7,657 nt of DNA, taken from Actinomycetota bacterium (GTDB lineage Bacteria > Actinomycetota > Thermoleophilia > Gaiellales > F1-60-MAGs149). The stretch covers positions 1 to 7,657 of the forward strand of contig CANKHS010000057.1 of the NCBI GenBank assembly GCA_947481755.1, in the 5' to 3' direction. Below, one piece after another: positions 1 to 6,112 of this stretch. Both the position numbers and the translations under genes were made by a program. A model generated the notes under the pieces. It made no database searches, was not told the DNA's origin, and saw only the letters and a program-made list of their open reading frames with translations. The first letter of the stretch is position 1, and every line of letters begins with the position of its first letter.

Positions 1-1112
1 CGCTCCCCGGGCAGCCTCGCGCCGAGGTGCTCTTGCGTTCGGCGGTCGCCGAGCCCGCGCACGCCTATCTCTTGCACGGGCCGCCTGGCACCGGCAAGCA
101 CGATGCCTCTCGCGCCTTCGCTGCACTTCTACTCGGCTGTGATGTCCGACGAGTCGTACCGGGCAGCCATCCCGATCTGGCCATGATCGAGCCGGAGGGC
201 GAGTCGCTGCTGGTCGACCAGATCCATGAGTTGTCGGGCGCTCTGCGCTATCGGCCGCAAGAGGCTGTGCGTCGGGTCGGCATTGTCGACGAGGCCGACC
301 GGCTCAATCGCGATGCTGCCAACGCCTTCCTCAAGACGCTGGAGGAACCGCCGGGCGATGTCGTGCTGATTCTCGTTGCCGAGGACCTGTCGCGCGTGCT
401 GCCAACGGTTCGTTCGCGTTGCCAGCCGATCGCCTTTCCACCTCTCTCCGCCAGCGCGCTCGCGGCACGCCTCGAGGCCGACGGTGTGGCGACCGAGTTG
501 GCGGTCGAGCTCGGTGGTCGTGCCCGTGGCGATCTCGACTTTGCTCGTCGGTTGGCAACCGATCCCGCCGCACGCCAGTGGATTGGAGAGGTCGAGGCGC
601 GGGTTGCGCAGGCGCTCGCAGTCGGTTTGGACCAAGAGGACGCTGCGGTGCAGGCCACGCTGGCCGGGATCAAGGCTGCGGGAGATAGCGCTCAGCAGGC
701 GGCAGAGGCCGAGACAGCCGCGGCCCTAGAGCGCCTCGAGAAGCTGCCATCGTCGCGCGAGCTCGATCGCGAGCGCAAGCGCTTGGAGACGTCCGGTAAG
801 ACCACGGCTACCCGCCGCCGGCGTCGTGCCGAGACCGACATGATGCGTGCGGTGATTGCGACAGTCCAACTCGTGTTGCGTGACGTTCTGTGTGTGCAGG
901 CAGGAGCGCCCGATCGCGTCGTCTCGTCGATCGAGCCGGCGACGCTGGCGGCGATTGCCGAGACGGTTTCGCGGACCCGTCTCGAGCGCGGCATCGTCGA
1001 GGTCGACCAGGTTCGGATCGCGTTGGGACAGCCAATCAACGTGTCGCTCGCCCTGGCCGCGGTGTTTGCACGCGTCCGTATGGTGCGTCGACGCGAGGTG
1101 GTGGTCGCATGA
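1..1112 (+). CDS. holB: DNA polymerase III subunit delta-prime, 5' truncated by window edge
   Basis: Delta-prime is the clamp-loader subunit that helps load the beta sliding clamp during replication. The frame is open from base 3 and reads LPGQPRAE before the GTG at 27. LPGQ..A is the usual delta-prime N-terminus, so the real start lies upstream and GTG 27 is internal. Counting codons from 27: Walker A GPPGTGK at 18-24, HPDL at 48-51, Walker B-type VDEAD at 87-91, NAFLKTLEEPP at 99-109 and the SRC motif at 130-132. The usual four-cysteine zinc module between Walker A and HPDL is absent; only one Cys (38) remains there. A charged, probably helical stretch (about 195-275) precedes the C-terminal clamp-loader domain, which ends near NVSLALAAVFARV. 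The stop overlaps the next start as ATGA, which suggests translational coupling. SRC is retained although the Zn site is lost. The product is clear; the missing start is the only uncertainty. Confidence 0.93.
   Translation, partial: LPGQPRAEVLLRSAVAEPAHAYLLHGPPGTGKHDASRAFAALLLGCDVRRVVPGSHPDLAMIEPEGESLLVDQIHELSGALRYRPQEAVRRVGIVDEADRLNRDAANAFLKTLEEPPGDVVLILVAEDLSRVLPTVRSRCQPIAFPPLSASALAARLEADGVATELAVELGGRARGDLDFARRLATDPAARQWIGEVEARVAQALAVGLDQEDAAVQATLAGIKAAGDSAQQAAEAETAAALERLEKLPSSRELDRERKRLETSGKTTATRRRRRAETDMMRAVIATVQLVLRDVLCVQAGAPDRVVSSIEPATLAAIAETVSRTRLERGIVEVDQVRIALGQPINVSLALAAVFARVRMVRRREVVVA
1095..1100 (+). promoter_or_regulatory. Ribosome binding site for ricT
   Basis: GAGGTG lies 8 nt before the ATG at 1109, inside the end of holB. 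It supports 1109 over the in-frame ATG at 1115 and over earlier in-frame codons inside holB. Confidence 0.55.
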
Positions 1113-1909
1113 TCATGGTCGGTGTGGTGTTCCAGTCGGGTGGCACGGTCGACCTGCATGACCCCAACGGGGTGGAGCTGCTTTGGAACGATCGCGTCAT
1201 CTGCGAGACGGCGCGCGGCGAGGAATACGGCCGCGTCGTGCAACCCGAGCACGAGTCGACGGGCAAGGTGCCCGAGCGGGTCTTTCGTGTCTTGCGCAAG
1301 GCGACGGCCGAGGACGATGTGCGTCGGCGTCAGCAACGTGAGCAGGCATCCGAGGTGCGGCGCGTCTTCCGTCGTGCCGTCGTTGCGCGTCACACCGGCG
1401 TCAAGGTCCATGGTGCCGAGATGCCGTTTGATGGCCGGCGCGTGATCGTTGGCTACACGTCAGAGGAGCGCGTCGACCTCCAGGCGATTGCGCAGGATGT
1501 GGGTCGGCAGCTGAGTCTCCGCGTCGAGGCCCGGCAGCTCGGCCCACGCGATGGTGCGCGGATCACCGGGGGCTATGGCCTCTGTGGCGATGTGCTCTGT
1601 TGTACACGCTTCCCCGCCCATGAGCAGCGCATCACGCTGCGAATGGCGAAGGATCAGGATCTCCCTGTCAACCCTGGTCGGGTCACGGGCCTGTGTGGAC
1701 GCCTGCGTTGCTGTCTCGCCTTTGAACATCCGGTGTATCGGAGCTTCCGCGATCGCGCTCCCGCGGTCGGTCGCACAGTCGACACGCCAGAGGGGCGGGG
1801 CGTCGTGCGCTCCTTGCAGGTGCCGGCAGACGCCGTCTTGGTGCGCCTGGACGACGATCGTGAGGTCTCCGTGCGGCTCGACGATCTTGCTGAGGTCGCG
1901 CGCGGCTAG
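1109..1909 (+). CDS. ricT: PSP1-domain protein RicT/YaaT family
   Basis: A 266-aa cytoplasmic protein of the PSP1 C-terminal family. In B. subtilis RicT (YaaT) joins RicA and RicF in an iron-sulfur-bearing complex that affects RNase Y-dependent mRNA processing and development. Here the N-terminal part reads VGVVFQSGGTVDL (4-16), followed by ICETARGEEYG (31-41). The RKATAEDD stretch (63-70) leads into a helical segment, and the PSP1 core spans about 100-210. The core has ARQLGPRDGARITGGYGLCG (141-160) and MAKDQDLPVNPGRVTGLCG (179-197). The two GLCGxLxCC-like clusters give Cys159, 164, 165 and Cys196, 201, 202, the residues expected for cluster binding. MIMVGV at 1109 is chosen as start from the ATGA overlap with holB and the GAGGTG upstream; Met3 (1115) is possible. 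The holB-ricT order matches Bacillota. Whether RicA and RicF partners exist cannot be seen here. The family call is sure; function in this organism is inferred. Confidence 0.92.
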   Translation: MIMVGVVFQSGGTVDLHDPNGVELLWNDRVICETARGEEYGRVVQPEHESTGKVPERVFRVLRKATAEDDVRRRQQREQASEVRRVFRRAVVARHTGVKVHGAEMPFDGRRVIVGYTSEERVDLQAIAQDVGRQLSLRVEARQLGPRDGARITGGYGLCGDVLCCTRFPAHEQRITLRMAKDQDLPVNPGRVTGLCGRLRCCLAFEHPVYRSFRDRAPAVGRTVDTPEGRGVVRSLQVPADAVLVRLDDDREVSVRLDDLAEVARG

Positions 1910-1962
1910 GCCGCGGATTTCCGCCTCGTCGTGGTCTCGCCTAGAGTGTGTGTGCATTCCCC

Positions 1963-1969
1963 AAGGAGG
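1963..1969 (+). promoter_or_regulatory. Strong Shine-Dalgarno site for the stress protein
   Basis: AAGGAGG ends 5 nt before the ATG at 1975 and decides that start over the in-frame GTG at 1948. No convincing promoter was found in the 65-bp gap after ricT. TTTCCG (1918-1923) and TAGAGT (1942-1947) with an 18-nt spacer are a weak candidate. Confidence 0.8.
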
Positions 1970-1974
1970 GCCTA

Positions 1975-2406
1975 ATGGGCGCTATCGCAGTTGGTGTAGA
2001 CGGTTCGGATCGTTCGGTTCCCGCACTCGAATGGGCGGCAAAGGAAGCGGCGGCACATGGTCATGTGTTGCGCGTCTATACCGCGTGGTCGATTCCCGTC
2101 ACTGCGCTCAGCCCAGGCGGTCTGCCGGCCCCCTATCCGATCGACGAGCTCGAGTCGGATGGTCGCGCCGCGCAGGACGCAGTGATCGCGAAGGCGGATA
2201 TGCCTGCCGATCTGGTGATCGAACACCACATCGTTGAAGGCGGCCCAAGTGCCGTGCTGCTCGATGCGGCCAAGACGGCGGATCTCCTCGTGATCGGCTC
2301 GCGTGGACACGGTGGATTCACGGGCCTCTTGCTCGGCTCGGTCGGCAACCAGATCACGGGCCATACGAACTGTCCCGTGGTCGTCGTCCCAACCGCGCAC
2401 CACTAG
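1975..2406 (+). CDS. Universal stress protein (UspA domain), single domain
   Basis: A 143-aa soluble protein with one complete Usp fold, the usual length for a single-domain member. The N-terminal strand and loop AVGVDGSDRS (5-14) carry the conserved Asp9. The C-terminal nucleotide loop follows the G-x2-G-x9-G-S pattern: Gly108, Gly111, then Gly121-Ser122, in LLVIGSRGHGG and LLLGSVGNQ. It ends with CPVVVVP (133-139). This complete loop predicts an ATP-binding type of Usp, as in MJ0577 and mycobacterial homologues. Members are usually linked to survival under starvation, hypoxia or oxidative stress, but the specific role here is unknown. It stands alone after ricT, and the palindromic repeat array begins four bases after its stop. 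Confidence 0.94.
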   Translation: MGAIAVGVDGSDRSVPALEWAAKEAAAHGHVLRVYTAWSIPVTALSPGGLPAPYPIDELESDGRAAQDAVIAKADMPADLVIEHHIVEGGPSAVLLDAAKTADLLVIGSRGHGGFTGLLLGSVGNQITGHTNCPVVVVPTAHH

Positions 2407-2409
2407 CCA

Positions 2410-2450
2410 AATGTCCAGAAGGGGTCAGGCCCGATCTGGACACACGATGG
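2410..2450 (+). repeat. Palindromic repeat unit 1 of 3
   Basis: A core with inverted ends TGTCCAGA / TCTGGACA around a 15-bp interior (AGGGGTCAGGCCCGA). It matches unit 2 at 39 of 41 positions, differing only by AC for TT just right of the core. It starts 3 bp after the usp stop codon. Confidence 0.9.
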
Positions 2451-2477
2451 CAATCAGCTTTGTCACGACACCACCAG

Positions 2478-2521
2478 GCGAATGTCCAGAAGGGGTCAGG
2501 CCCGATCTGGACATTCGATGG
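2478..2521 (+). repeat. Palindromic repeat unit 2 of 3
   Basis: Same core and orientation as unit 1, starting exactly 71 bp later when aligned at AATGTCCAG (2410 and 2481). Its inverted ends extend outward to CGAATGTCCAGA / TCTGGACATTCG, 12 bp. Its core is the exact reverse complement of unit 3, so the two could also pair as one long hairpin. Confidence 0.9.
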
Positions 2522-2547
2522 TCAGCAACCTTGTCGTCGTAGCACGA

Positions 2548-2590
2548 GGCGAATGTCCAGATCGGGCCTGACCCCTTCTGGACATTCGCC
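2548..2590 (-). repeat. Palindromic repeat unit 3 of 3, interior inverted; possible terminator
   Basis: Perfect 14-bp inverted ends GGCGAATGTCCAGA / TCTGGACATTCGCC surround the interior TCGGGCCTGACCCCT, the reverse complement of the interior in units 1 and 2. Its core starts exactly 71 bp after unit 2. It ends 10 bp beyond the cellulase stop codon, so it could work as a terminator hairpin for that gene, although no T-run follows on either strand. No transposase is present in the window. Confidence 0.88.
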
Positions 2591-2600
2591 TTCCTGCTGC

Positions 2601-4721
2601 CTAGTGCTTAGCGCCTGCAGACTTGAGGTACGCCGCATGCGCATGTCGGATCGCCGCGGCCTTTGCCCGGGCTCGCAGCTTTGCGGGTGCGATCGACCCT
2701 GAGCGGGCCGTGGCCACAGCTGTCGTGGTCGAGGCGACCTCAGTGACGCTGATCGCAGTCGGCTCGCCCGTGCCGGTTGCGCAGAAGCCGAAGGCAGCGA
2801 CGCTCGTGCGTGGGGCAACCGCGGCCGCCCAGCTTGGAGCAGCCACCGTGACGACGTTGCCGCTACGGGTCAGGGTGCCGTTCCAACTATCGGTGATCTT
2901 GACGGTGCTTGGCAGCGTGAAGACCAGCTTCCAGTTGGTCGACGACCGCGTACCCGCGTTTGCGATCGTGAAGCTCCGACAGAAGCCGGCAGCCCAGGTC
3001 GAGTCCTTCACCACGGAGGCCGTAAGCGCAACCGTTCCGGGTGCCGGCGTTGGTGCTGGTGCCGGGGTTGGGGTCGGCGTCGGCGTTGGCGTCGGTGCGG
3101 GTGCTGGTGCCGGCGTCGGTGTTGGGGTTGGGGTCGTTCCGACCGTGTGGGTCGTCACCACAACGCTATTCAGCTGTCCTGCGCTCGAACCTGACACGCA
3201 GAGACCCGTATCGATGTAACTTCCTCCCGCCAGGGCCTTGGCCCAGGTCGGCAGTACCACCGAGTAGTCGTTGCCGGTATGGGTGAAGGTCCCGCCCCAC
3301 GTGCTCGACACCGTGCCGCCGGTCGGGAGCGAGAAGGTGATCCCGTCAATCATCAGATCGGTCGTGGTCGCATTGCCGACGACGAACTTGCCGCACCAAC
3401 CGCCCGTCCACTGCGAGTCAATCGCGATCCGGGTGCTGATTGCGCCCGGAGTTGGCGTCGGGGTTGGAGTCGGGGTCGGGGTTGGGGTCGGGGTTGGCGT
3501 TGGGGTTGGCGTTGGAGTCGGCGTGGGTGCCGGAGCCGTGCCACCATCGGCCGGTCGACGCATCAGGCGCGTCAGCAGCGCCATTTTGTCAGCGTGCACC
3601 GTGCGCCAATCGTCCTGGAGTACGCCGCCGGTATCACCGGAGTTGGGGTTCCAGGCCCAGAAGGTCCAGCTGATGCCCTGCTGCTCGAGATAGGCGGTGA
3701 ACTGGTTGATCCAGCGGCCCTCGACGGTGTCGGTGCCGACGTTCTTGGCGCCGAACTCGCCGATCAGAATCGGGGCGATACCGGATTCCTTGATGTAACC
3801 GAAGCCCTTCTGCCAACGGTCAGCGAGGATCGCCGCCATGTTCGGGTCGGAGAACCAAGGCTGAGCGAAGACGCCGGGACCGTACTCATGAGGCGAGTAG
3901 ACGACACGGTTAGCAATCGAAAGACGGACGGGGTTGTTACGAACACCTTCGAGGTTGCCGCCCCACCAGTGGCGGTCGAGTTGCTGTCCACCTGCGACGG
4001 CACCCTCGATGCCCTCGACGAGAACCAGCCAGTTCGGTGCGCTGGCGAGGACTGCATTGCCACCGCGCTCGGCGGCGCGACGCCAGTCGTTGGCTGCACC
4101 GGTACCCCAGGTGGCCTCACCATGGGGCTCGTTCTTGAGGTCGGCGCCGATCACGTTTGGCGTGTTGGCGTAGCGTGCTGCGAGCTTGCTCCAGGCTGCG
4201 ACCCAGTTGTCCTCGGTGTAGCCGCCGACGCCGTACCAGAGTGGATTCATGTACGAATCGTCTGTGCTCGAGTGGTTGTCGAGGATGATCATCAGGCCCT
4301 GACGTCCGGCCTCCGCGATGATGATGTCCATCACCTGCTGCGGCGTCTTGCCTTGCAGGGTGGCGTTATTGCCATTGCTGTAGTCGATGCCACTCGTGGT
4401 GGTCGAGTCGAGCATTTGGAGCGAGAACGGCATGCGAATCGTGTTGAATCCCTGCGACTTGATCTGGGCCAGCATGTCCTTGTAGTCGCGAGTCCAGAGC
4501 CCGTGGGGCGCGTGGTTGGCCGTCTCGAAGCCGAACCAGTTGACTCCCTGCAAGACGACTTCCTTGCCGGCTGCATCAACGATCGCGCCGCCCTGCGTTT
4601 TGAGGGGCAGTTGAGGAGCCGCCTGTGCGGCCGTGGCCTGGATGAGGAGAAAGGCCAGCACGGCGCTGATAACTACGAGGGCTAATCGCTGGCGCAAATC
4701 TGGGCGTATCATCGAGTTCAT
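2601..4721 (-). CDS. Secreted GH5 endo-beta-1,4-glucanase with two CBM2-like modules
   Basis: A 706-aa secreted modular cellulase predicted to cut internal beta-1,4 bonds of cellulose. Signal peptide 1-34 (basic start, hydrophobic core, AQA before the cut). The GH5 catalytic domain (about 36-385) strongly resembles Acidothermus E1 (subfamily GH5_1): GVNWFGFET, HGLWTRDY, LKNEPHG with acid/base Glu198, HEY at 278-280, ILIGEFG with nucleophile Glu322, and WTFWAWNPNSGDTGG. A linker of 13 Pro-Thr pairs (399-424) leads to CBM2-like module 1 (about 426-525; Trp438, 442, 475, 493). A Pro/Thr/Ala linker (531-561) leads to module 2 (about 563-660; Trp576, 597, 613, 631). Each module has two Cys about 65 residues apart (443/508, 581/647). 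A basic Ala/Arg/Lys tail fills 661-706 and recurs at the right edge of the window. The catalytic domain has no Cys. The start at 4721 has an AAGGAG site; Met4 is an alternative. Cellulase function is well supported; the tail's role is unknown. Confidence 0.93.
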   Translation of the reverse strand: MNSMIRPDLRQRLALVVISAVLAFLLIQATAAQAAPQLPLKTQGGAIVDAAGKEVVLQGVNWFGFETANHAPHGLWTRDYKDMLAQIKSQGFNTIRMPFSLQMLDSTTTSGIDYSNGNNATLQGKTPQQVMDIIIAEAGRQGLMIILDNHSSTDDSYMNPLWYGVGGYTEDNWVAAWSKLAARYANTPNVIGADLKNEPHGEATWGTGAANDWRRAAERGGNAVLASAPNWLVLVEGIEGAVAGGQQLDRHWWGGNLEGVRNNPVRLSIANRVVYSPHEYGPGVFAQPWFSDPNMAAILADRWQKGFGYIKESGIAPILIGEFGAKNVGTDTVEGRWINQFTAYLEQQGISWTFWAWNPNSGDTGGVLQDDWRTVHADKMALLTRLMRRPADGGTAPAPTPTPTPTPTPTPTPTPTPTPTPTPTPGAISTRIAIDSQWTGGWCGKFVVGNATTTDLMIDGITFSLPTGGTVSSTWGGTFTHTGNDYSVVLPTWAKALAGGSYIDTGLCVSGSSAGQLNSVVVTTHTVGTTPTPTPTPAPAPAPTPTPTPTPTPAPAPTPAPGTVALTASVVKDSTWAAGFCRSFTIANAGTRSSTNWKLVFTLPSTVKITDSWNGTLTRSGNVVTVAAPSWAAAVAPRTSVAAFGFCATGTGEPTAISVTEVASTTTAVATARSGSIAPAKLRARAKAAAIRHAHAAYLKSAGAKH
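3039..3131 (-). repeat. Low-complexity DNA encoding linker 2 (Pro/Thr/Ala)
   Basis: Dipeptide-like codon repeats (Pro-Thr, Pro-Ala) joining the two CBM2-like modules, residues 531-561. The plus strand is G-rich. Such tracts change length easily by slippage. Confidence 0.85.
3447..3536 (-). repeat. Low-complexity DNA encoding the (Pro-Thr)13 linker
   Basis: Thirteen uninterrupted Pro-Thr pairs between the GH5 domain and module 1. The plus (template) strand carries four GGGG runs separated by 2-nt loops at 3472-3493, a clear G-quadruplex motif. Confidence 0.9.
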
Positions 4722-4728
4722 CGTGGTG

Positions 4729-4734
4729 CTCCTT
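4729..4734 (-). promoter_or_regulatory. Shine-Dalgarno site of the cellulase gene
   Basis: On the minus strand AAGGAG lies 7 nt before the ATG at 4721. It supports this start over the in-frame Met codon three residues later. Confidence 0.75.
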
Positions 4735-4746
4735 CGGTCGCGGACG

Positions 4747-4811
4747 TTTGCGACGAGTTGTCTGGAGAAGAAGACGGTTGATGTCTCATTCTCTGACGGA
4801 CTCGTTGCGAA
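4747..4811. promoter_or_regulatory. Imperfect inverted repeat in the divergent control region
   Basis: TTTGCGACGAGT (4747-4758) and ACTCGTTGCGAA (4800-4811) pair at 10 of 12 positions with a 41-bp spacer. They lie in the 181-bp gap between the divergent cellulase and C39-like genes, so they could be a pair of operator half-sites. No CebR-type cellulose operator (TGGGAGCGCTCCCA) is visible. Speculative. Confidence 0.25.
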
Positions 4812-4865
4812 ATATCCGCGCCTTCGTGGGCGGGCTCACATCGCCATCATGCGCTGCCAGTGCCA

Positions 4866-4895
4866 TTGGCGTCCCGCCGCATGTTCGAGTACCTT
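4866..4895 (+). promoter_or_regulatory. Possible promoter of the C39-like gene (leaderless)
   Basis: TTGGCG (4866-4871), an 18-nt spacer, and TACCTT (4890-4895) seven bases before the ATG at 4903 would put the transcript start at or next to the start codon. No Shine-Dalgarno site precedes this ATG, which fits leaderless translation. Confidence 0.35.
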
Positions 4896-4902
4896 CGTGG
4901 GC

Positions 4903-6051
4903 ATGAACTTCGGTCGGATCGGCAACGTCGTGCTGGTGGCTTGCGTTGCCGCCGTGGGAGTGGTGTCGGCAACGGCCGCTGTGGCTGCCAGTGCATCCAC
5001 CTACTCCCAGAGTGCGCCCCTCACACCACGGTGGCAGTGGGATCCGAACTATGGGTACTGCGGTGAGGTCAGCATGATCGTGGCCGGAATGCGCGTTGGC
5101 CAGTACACGTCGCAGTGGACCGCCCGCAGCCTCGCTGCGCCGCGCATCAATCAGACGCTTGAGGCGAGCCAACTACTGATCGGCACGTCGCCACCGGATG
5201 GCAACGCGGTCACGGCGGCTGCCGGCATGCGACTCAACCTGCTCTCGTATGACAGCGCGAATGGTGCGAGCACTCCCGCCTACCTCGCTTGGGTCAAGCA
5301 GCACTTCCTTGCTGGTAACACCGTCATCATTGGGGTGCTGAATAACGTCAACATGCTCGGCGAGTATCCACCGGGGGATACTGAGTACGACCACATCGTG
5401 CCGGTGATGGGTATCGGGTCGGACCAACCGTTCACGGCAGAGAATGCAGCCACCTACTTCCCGACGGATACGCTCACGATCAGCGACAACGGGCTCTATG
5501 TACCGCGGGGCAAGAACGTGCCCGGCAACTCGTCCGGCAATCCAAGAGGGTCGTCGCTCTACACCTACCCGTTCGCGGAGTTTCAGAAGACGCGGGCTCA
5601 GGCAAACAAAGGTCGTGGCGCTAACAGCCTCTATTCCGTAGCGATGGCCACGGGTACGAGCCTCGGAAACTACGCGGTGGCCGTCACCGGCGTCACCGAC
5701 AATTCGCCCGGAGGACCGTTTGTGGTGCCGGTAGCGCTTGCCTCGACGTCGAACAACGAGGGGTTCCCAACTGCTGATCCGATGGCAAAACCACCCGCGG
5801 CCAAGCGCACGACCATCACGGCCACGGTCACCCTTCCCGACGCCACGGAGGCCTACCGGCTCTATGAGTACACGCGGTTCTCGGCGGTACCCCGAGGCAA
5901 CTTCAACGCCGCTGCAGTGGCTCATCCGTCTGACGTTACCCGCAGCTGGGACATCCCCGCCGGGTCCGGGTCCACCTATACGGTCAAGCTCCAGAACGTC
6001 AGCACGGCGGGCACCTACGTGTTCCGAGCGGTGCCCGTTTCGGCACCGTAG
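4903..6051 (+). CDS. Secreted papain-fold (C39-like) putative cysteine peptidase
   Basis: A 382-aa protein with a signal peptide: MNFGRIGN, then an Ala/Val-rich hydrophobic stretch (8-29), with a likely cut near VAA/SAS. The mature N-terminal half looks like a C39-like/papain-fold enzyme. Gln45 in RWQWDPNYG is the likely oxyanion residue, Cys53 in YGYCGEVSM the nucleophile, His164 in EYDHIVPVMGI the base, and Asp195/Asn196 in TISDNGLY the third residue. The C-terminal part (about 300-382) looks beta-rich (TITATVTLP, then STYTVKLQN and TYVFRAVPV), perhaps a beta-sandwich accessory domain. The frame is open upstream to 4633, but those codons overlap the antisense cellulase and lack a signal sequence, so ATG 4903 is chosen. 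It is divergent from the cellulase. I know similar uncharacterised secreted proteins (YGYCGE.SM, YDH...V) but no proven substrate. The fold is fairly sure, the peptidase activity is inferred. Confidence 0.82.
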   Translation: MNFGRIGNVVLVACVAAVGVVSATAAVAASASTYSQSAPLTPRWQWDPNYGYCGEVSMIVAGMRVGQYTSQWTARSLAAPRINQTLEASQLLIGTSPPDGNAVTAAAGMRLNLLSYDSANGASTPAYLAWVKQHFLAGNTVIIGVLNNVNMLGEYPPGDTEYDHIVPVMGIGSDQPFTAENAATYFPTDTLTISDNGLYVPRGKNVPGNSSGNPRGSSLYTYPFAEFQKTRAQANKGRGANSLYSVAMATGTSLGNYAVAVTGVTDNSPGGPFVVPVALASTSNNEGFPTADPMAKPPAAKRTTITATVTLPDATEAYRLYEYTRFSAVPRGNFNAAAVAHPSDVTRSWDIPAGSGSTYTVKLQNVSTAGTYVFRAVPVSAP

Positions 6052-6063
6052 GTACCCAGTACG

Positions 6064-6090
6064 ACGCACGTGCTGCTCGGTCTCGTGCGT
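6064..6090 (+). terminator. Possible terminator hairpin after the C39-like gene
   Basis: ACGCACG (6064-6070) pairs perfectly with CGTGCGT (6084-6090) across a 13-nt loop, starting 13 bp after the stop codon. There is no T-run, so it is only a candidate. Confidence 0.35.
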
Positions 6091-6096
6091 GTGCAG

Positions 6097-6102
6097 TAAA
6101 GT
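6097..6102 (+). promoter_or_regulatory. Candidate -10 element of the tRNA-Thr gene
   Basis: TAAAGT lies 10 nt before the first tRNA base, the right distance for a short 5' leader. No good -35 box is visible at 16-19 nt upstream. Confidence 0.4.
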
Positions 6103-6112
6103 GCCGCCGTAC

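Noticed and set aside
890..1108. Extension of ricT upstream to 890.
   Set aside because: It lies within holB, and family members start with the VGVVF-type strand found at 1109 onward.
1948..1974. GTG start for the stress protein at 1948.
   Set aside because: The AAGGAGG site would fall inside the gene; ATG 1975 begins the standard Usp N-terminus.
2410..2590. CRISPR-like array (repeats of about 36-43 bp with spacers of about 30 bp).
   Set aside because: The third repeat is inverted, the spacers resemble each other, only three units exist and no cas gene is present.
3279..4685. Long plus-strand open frame (468 codons) opposite the cellulase.
   Set aside because: It is antisense to a clear GH5 protein, has no recognisable motifs, and exists because GC-rich antisense frames lack stops.
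4633..4902. N-terminal extension of the C39-like protein to ATG 4633.
   Set aside because: It overlaps the antisense cellulase start region and would bury a good signal peptide 90 residues inside the protein.
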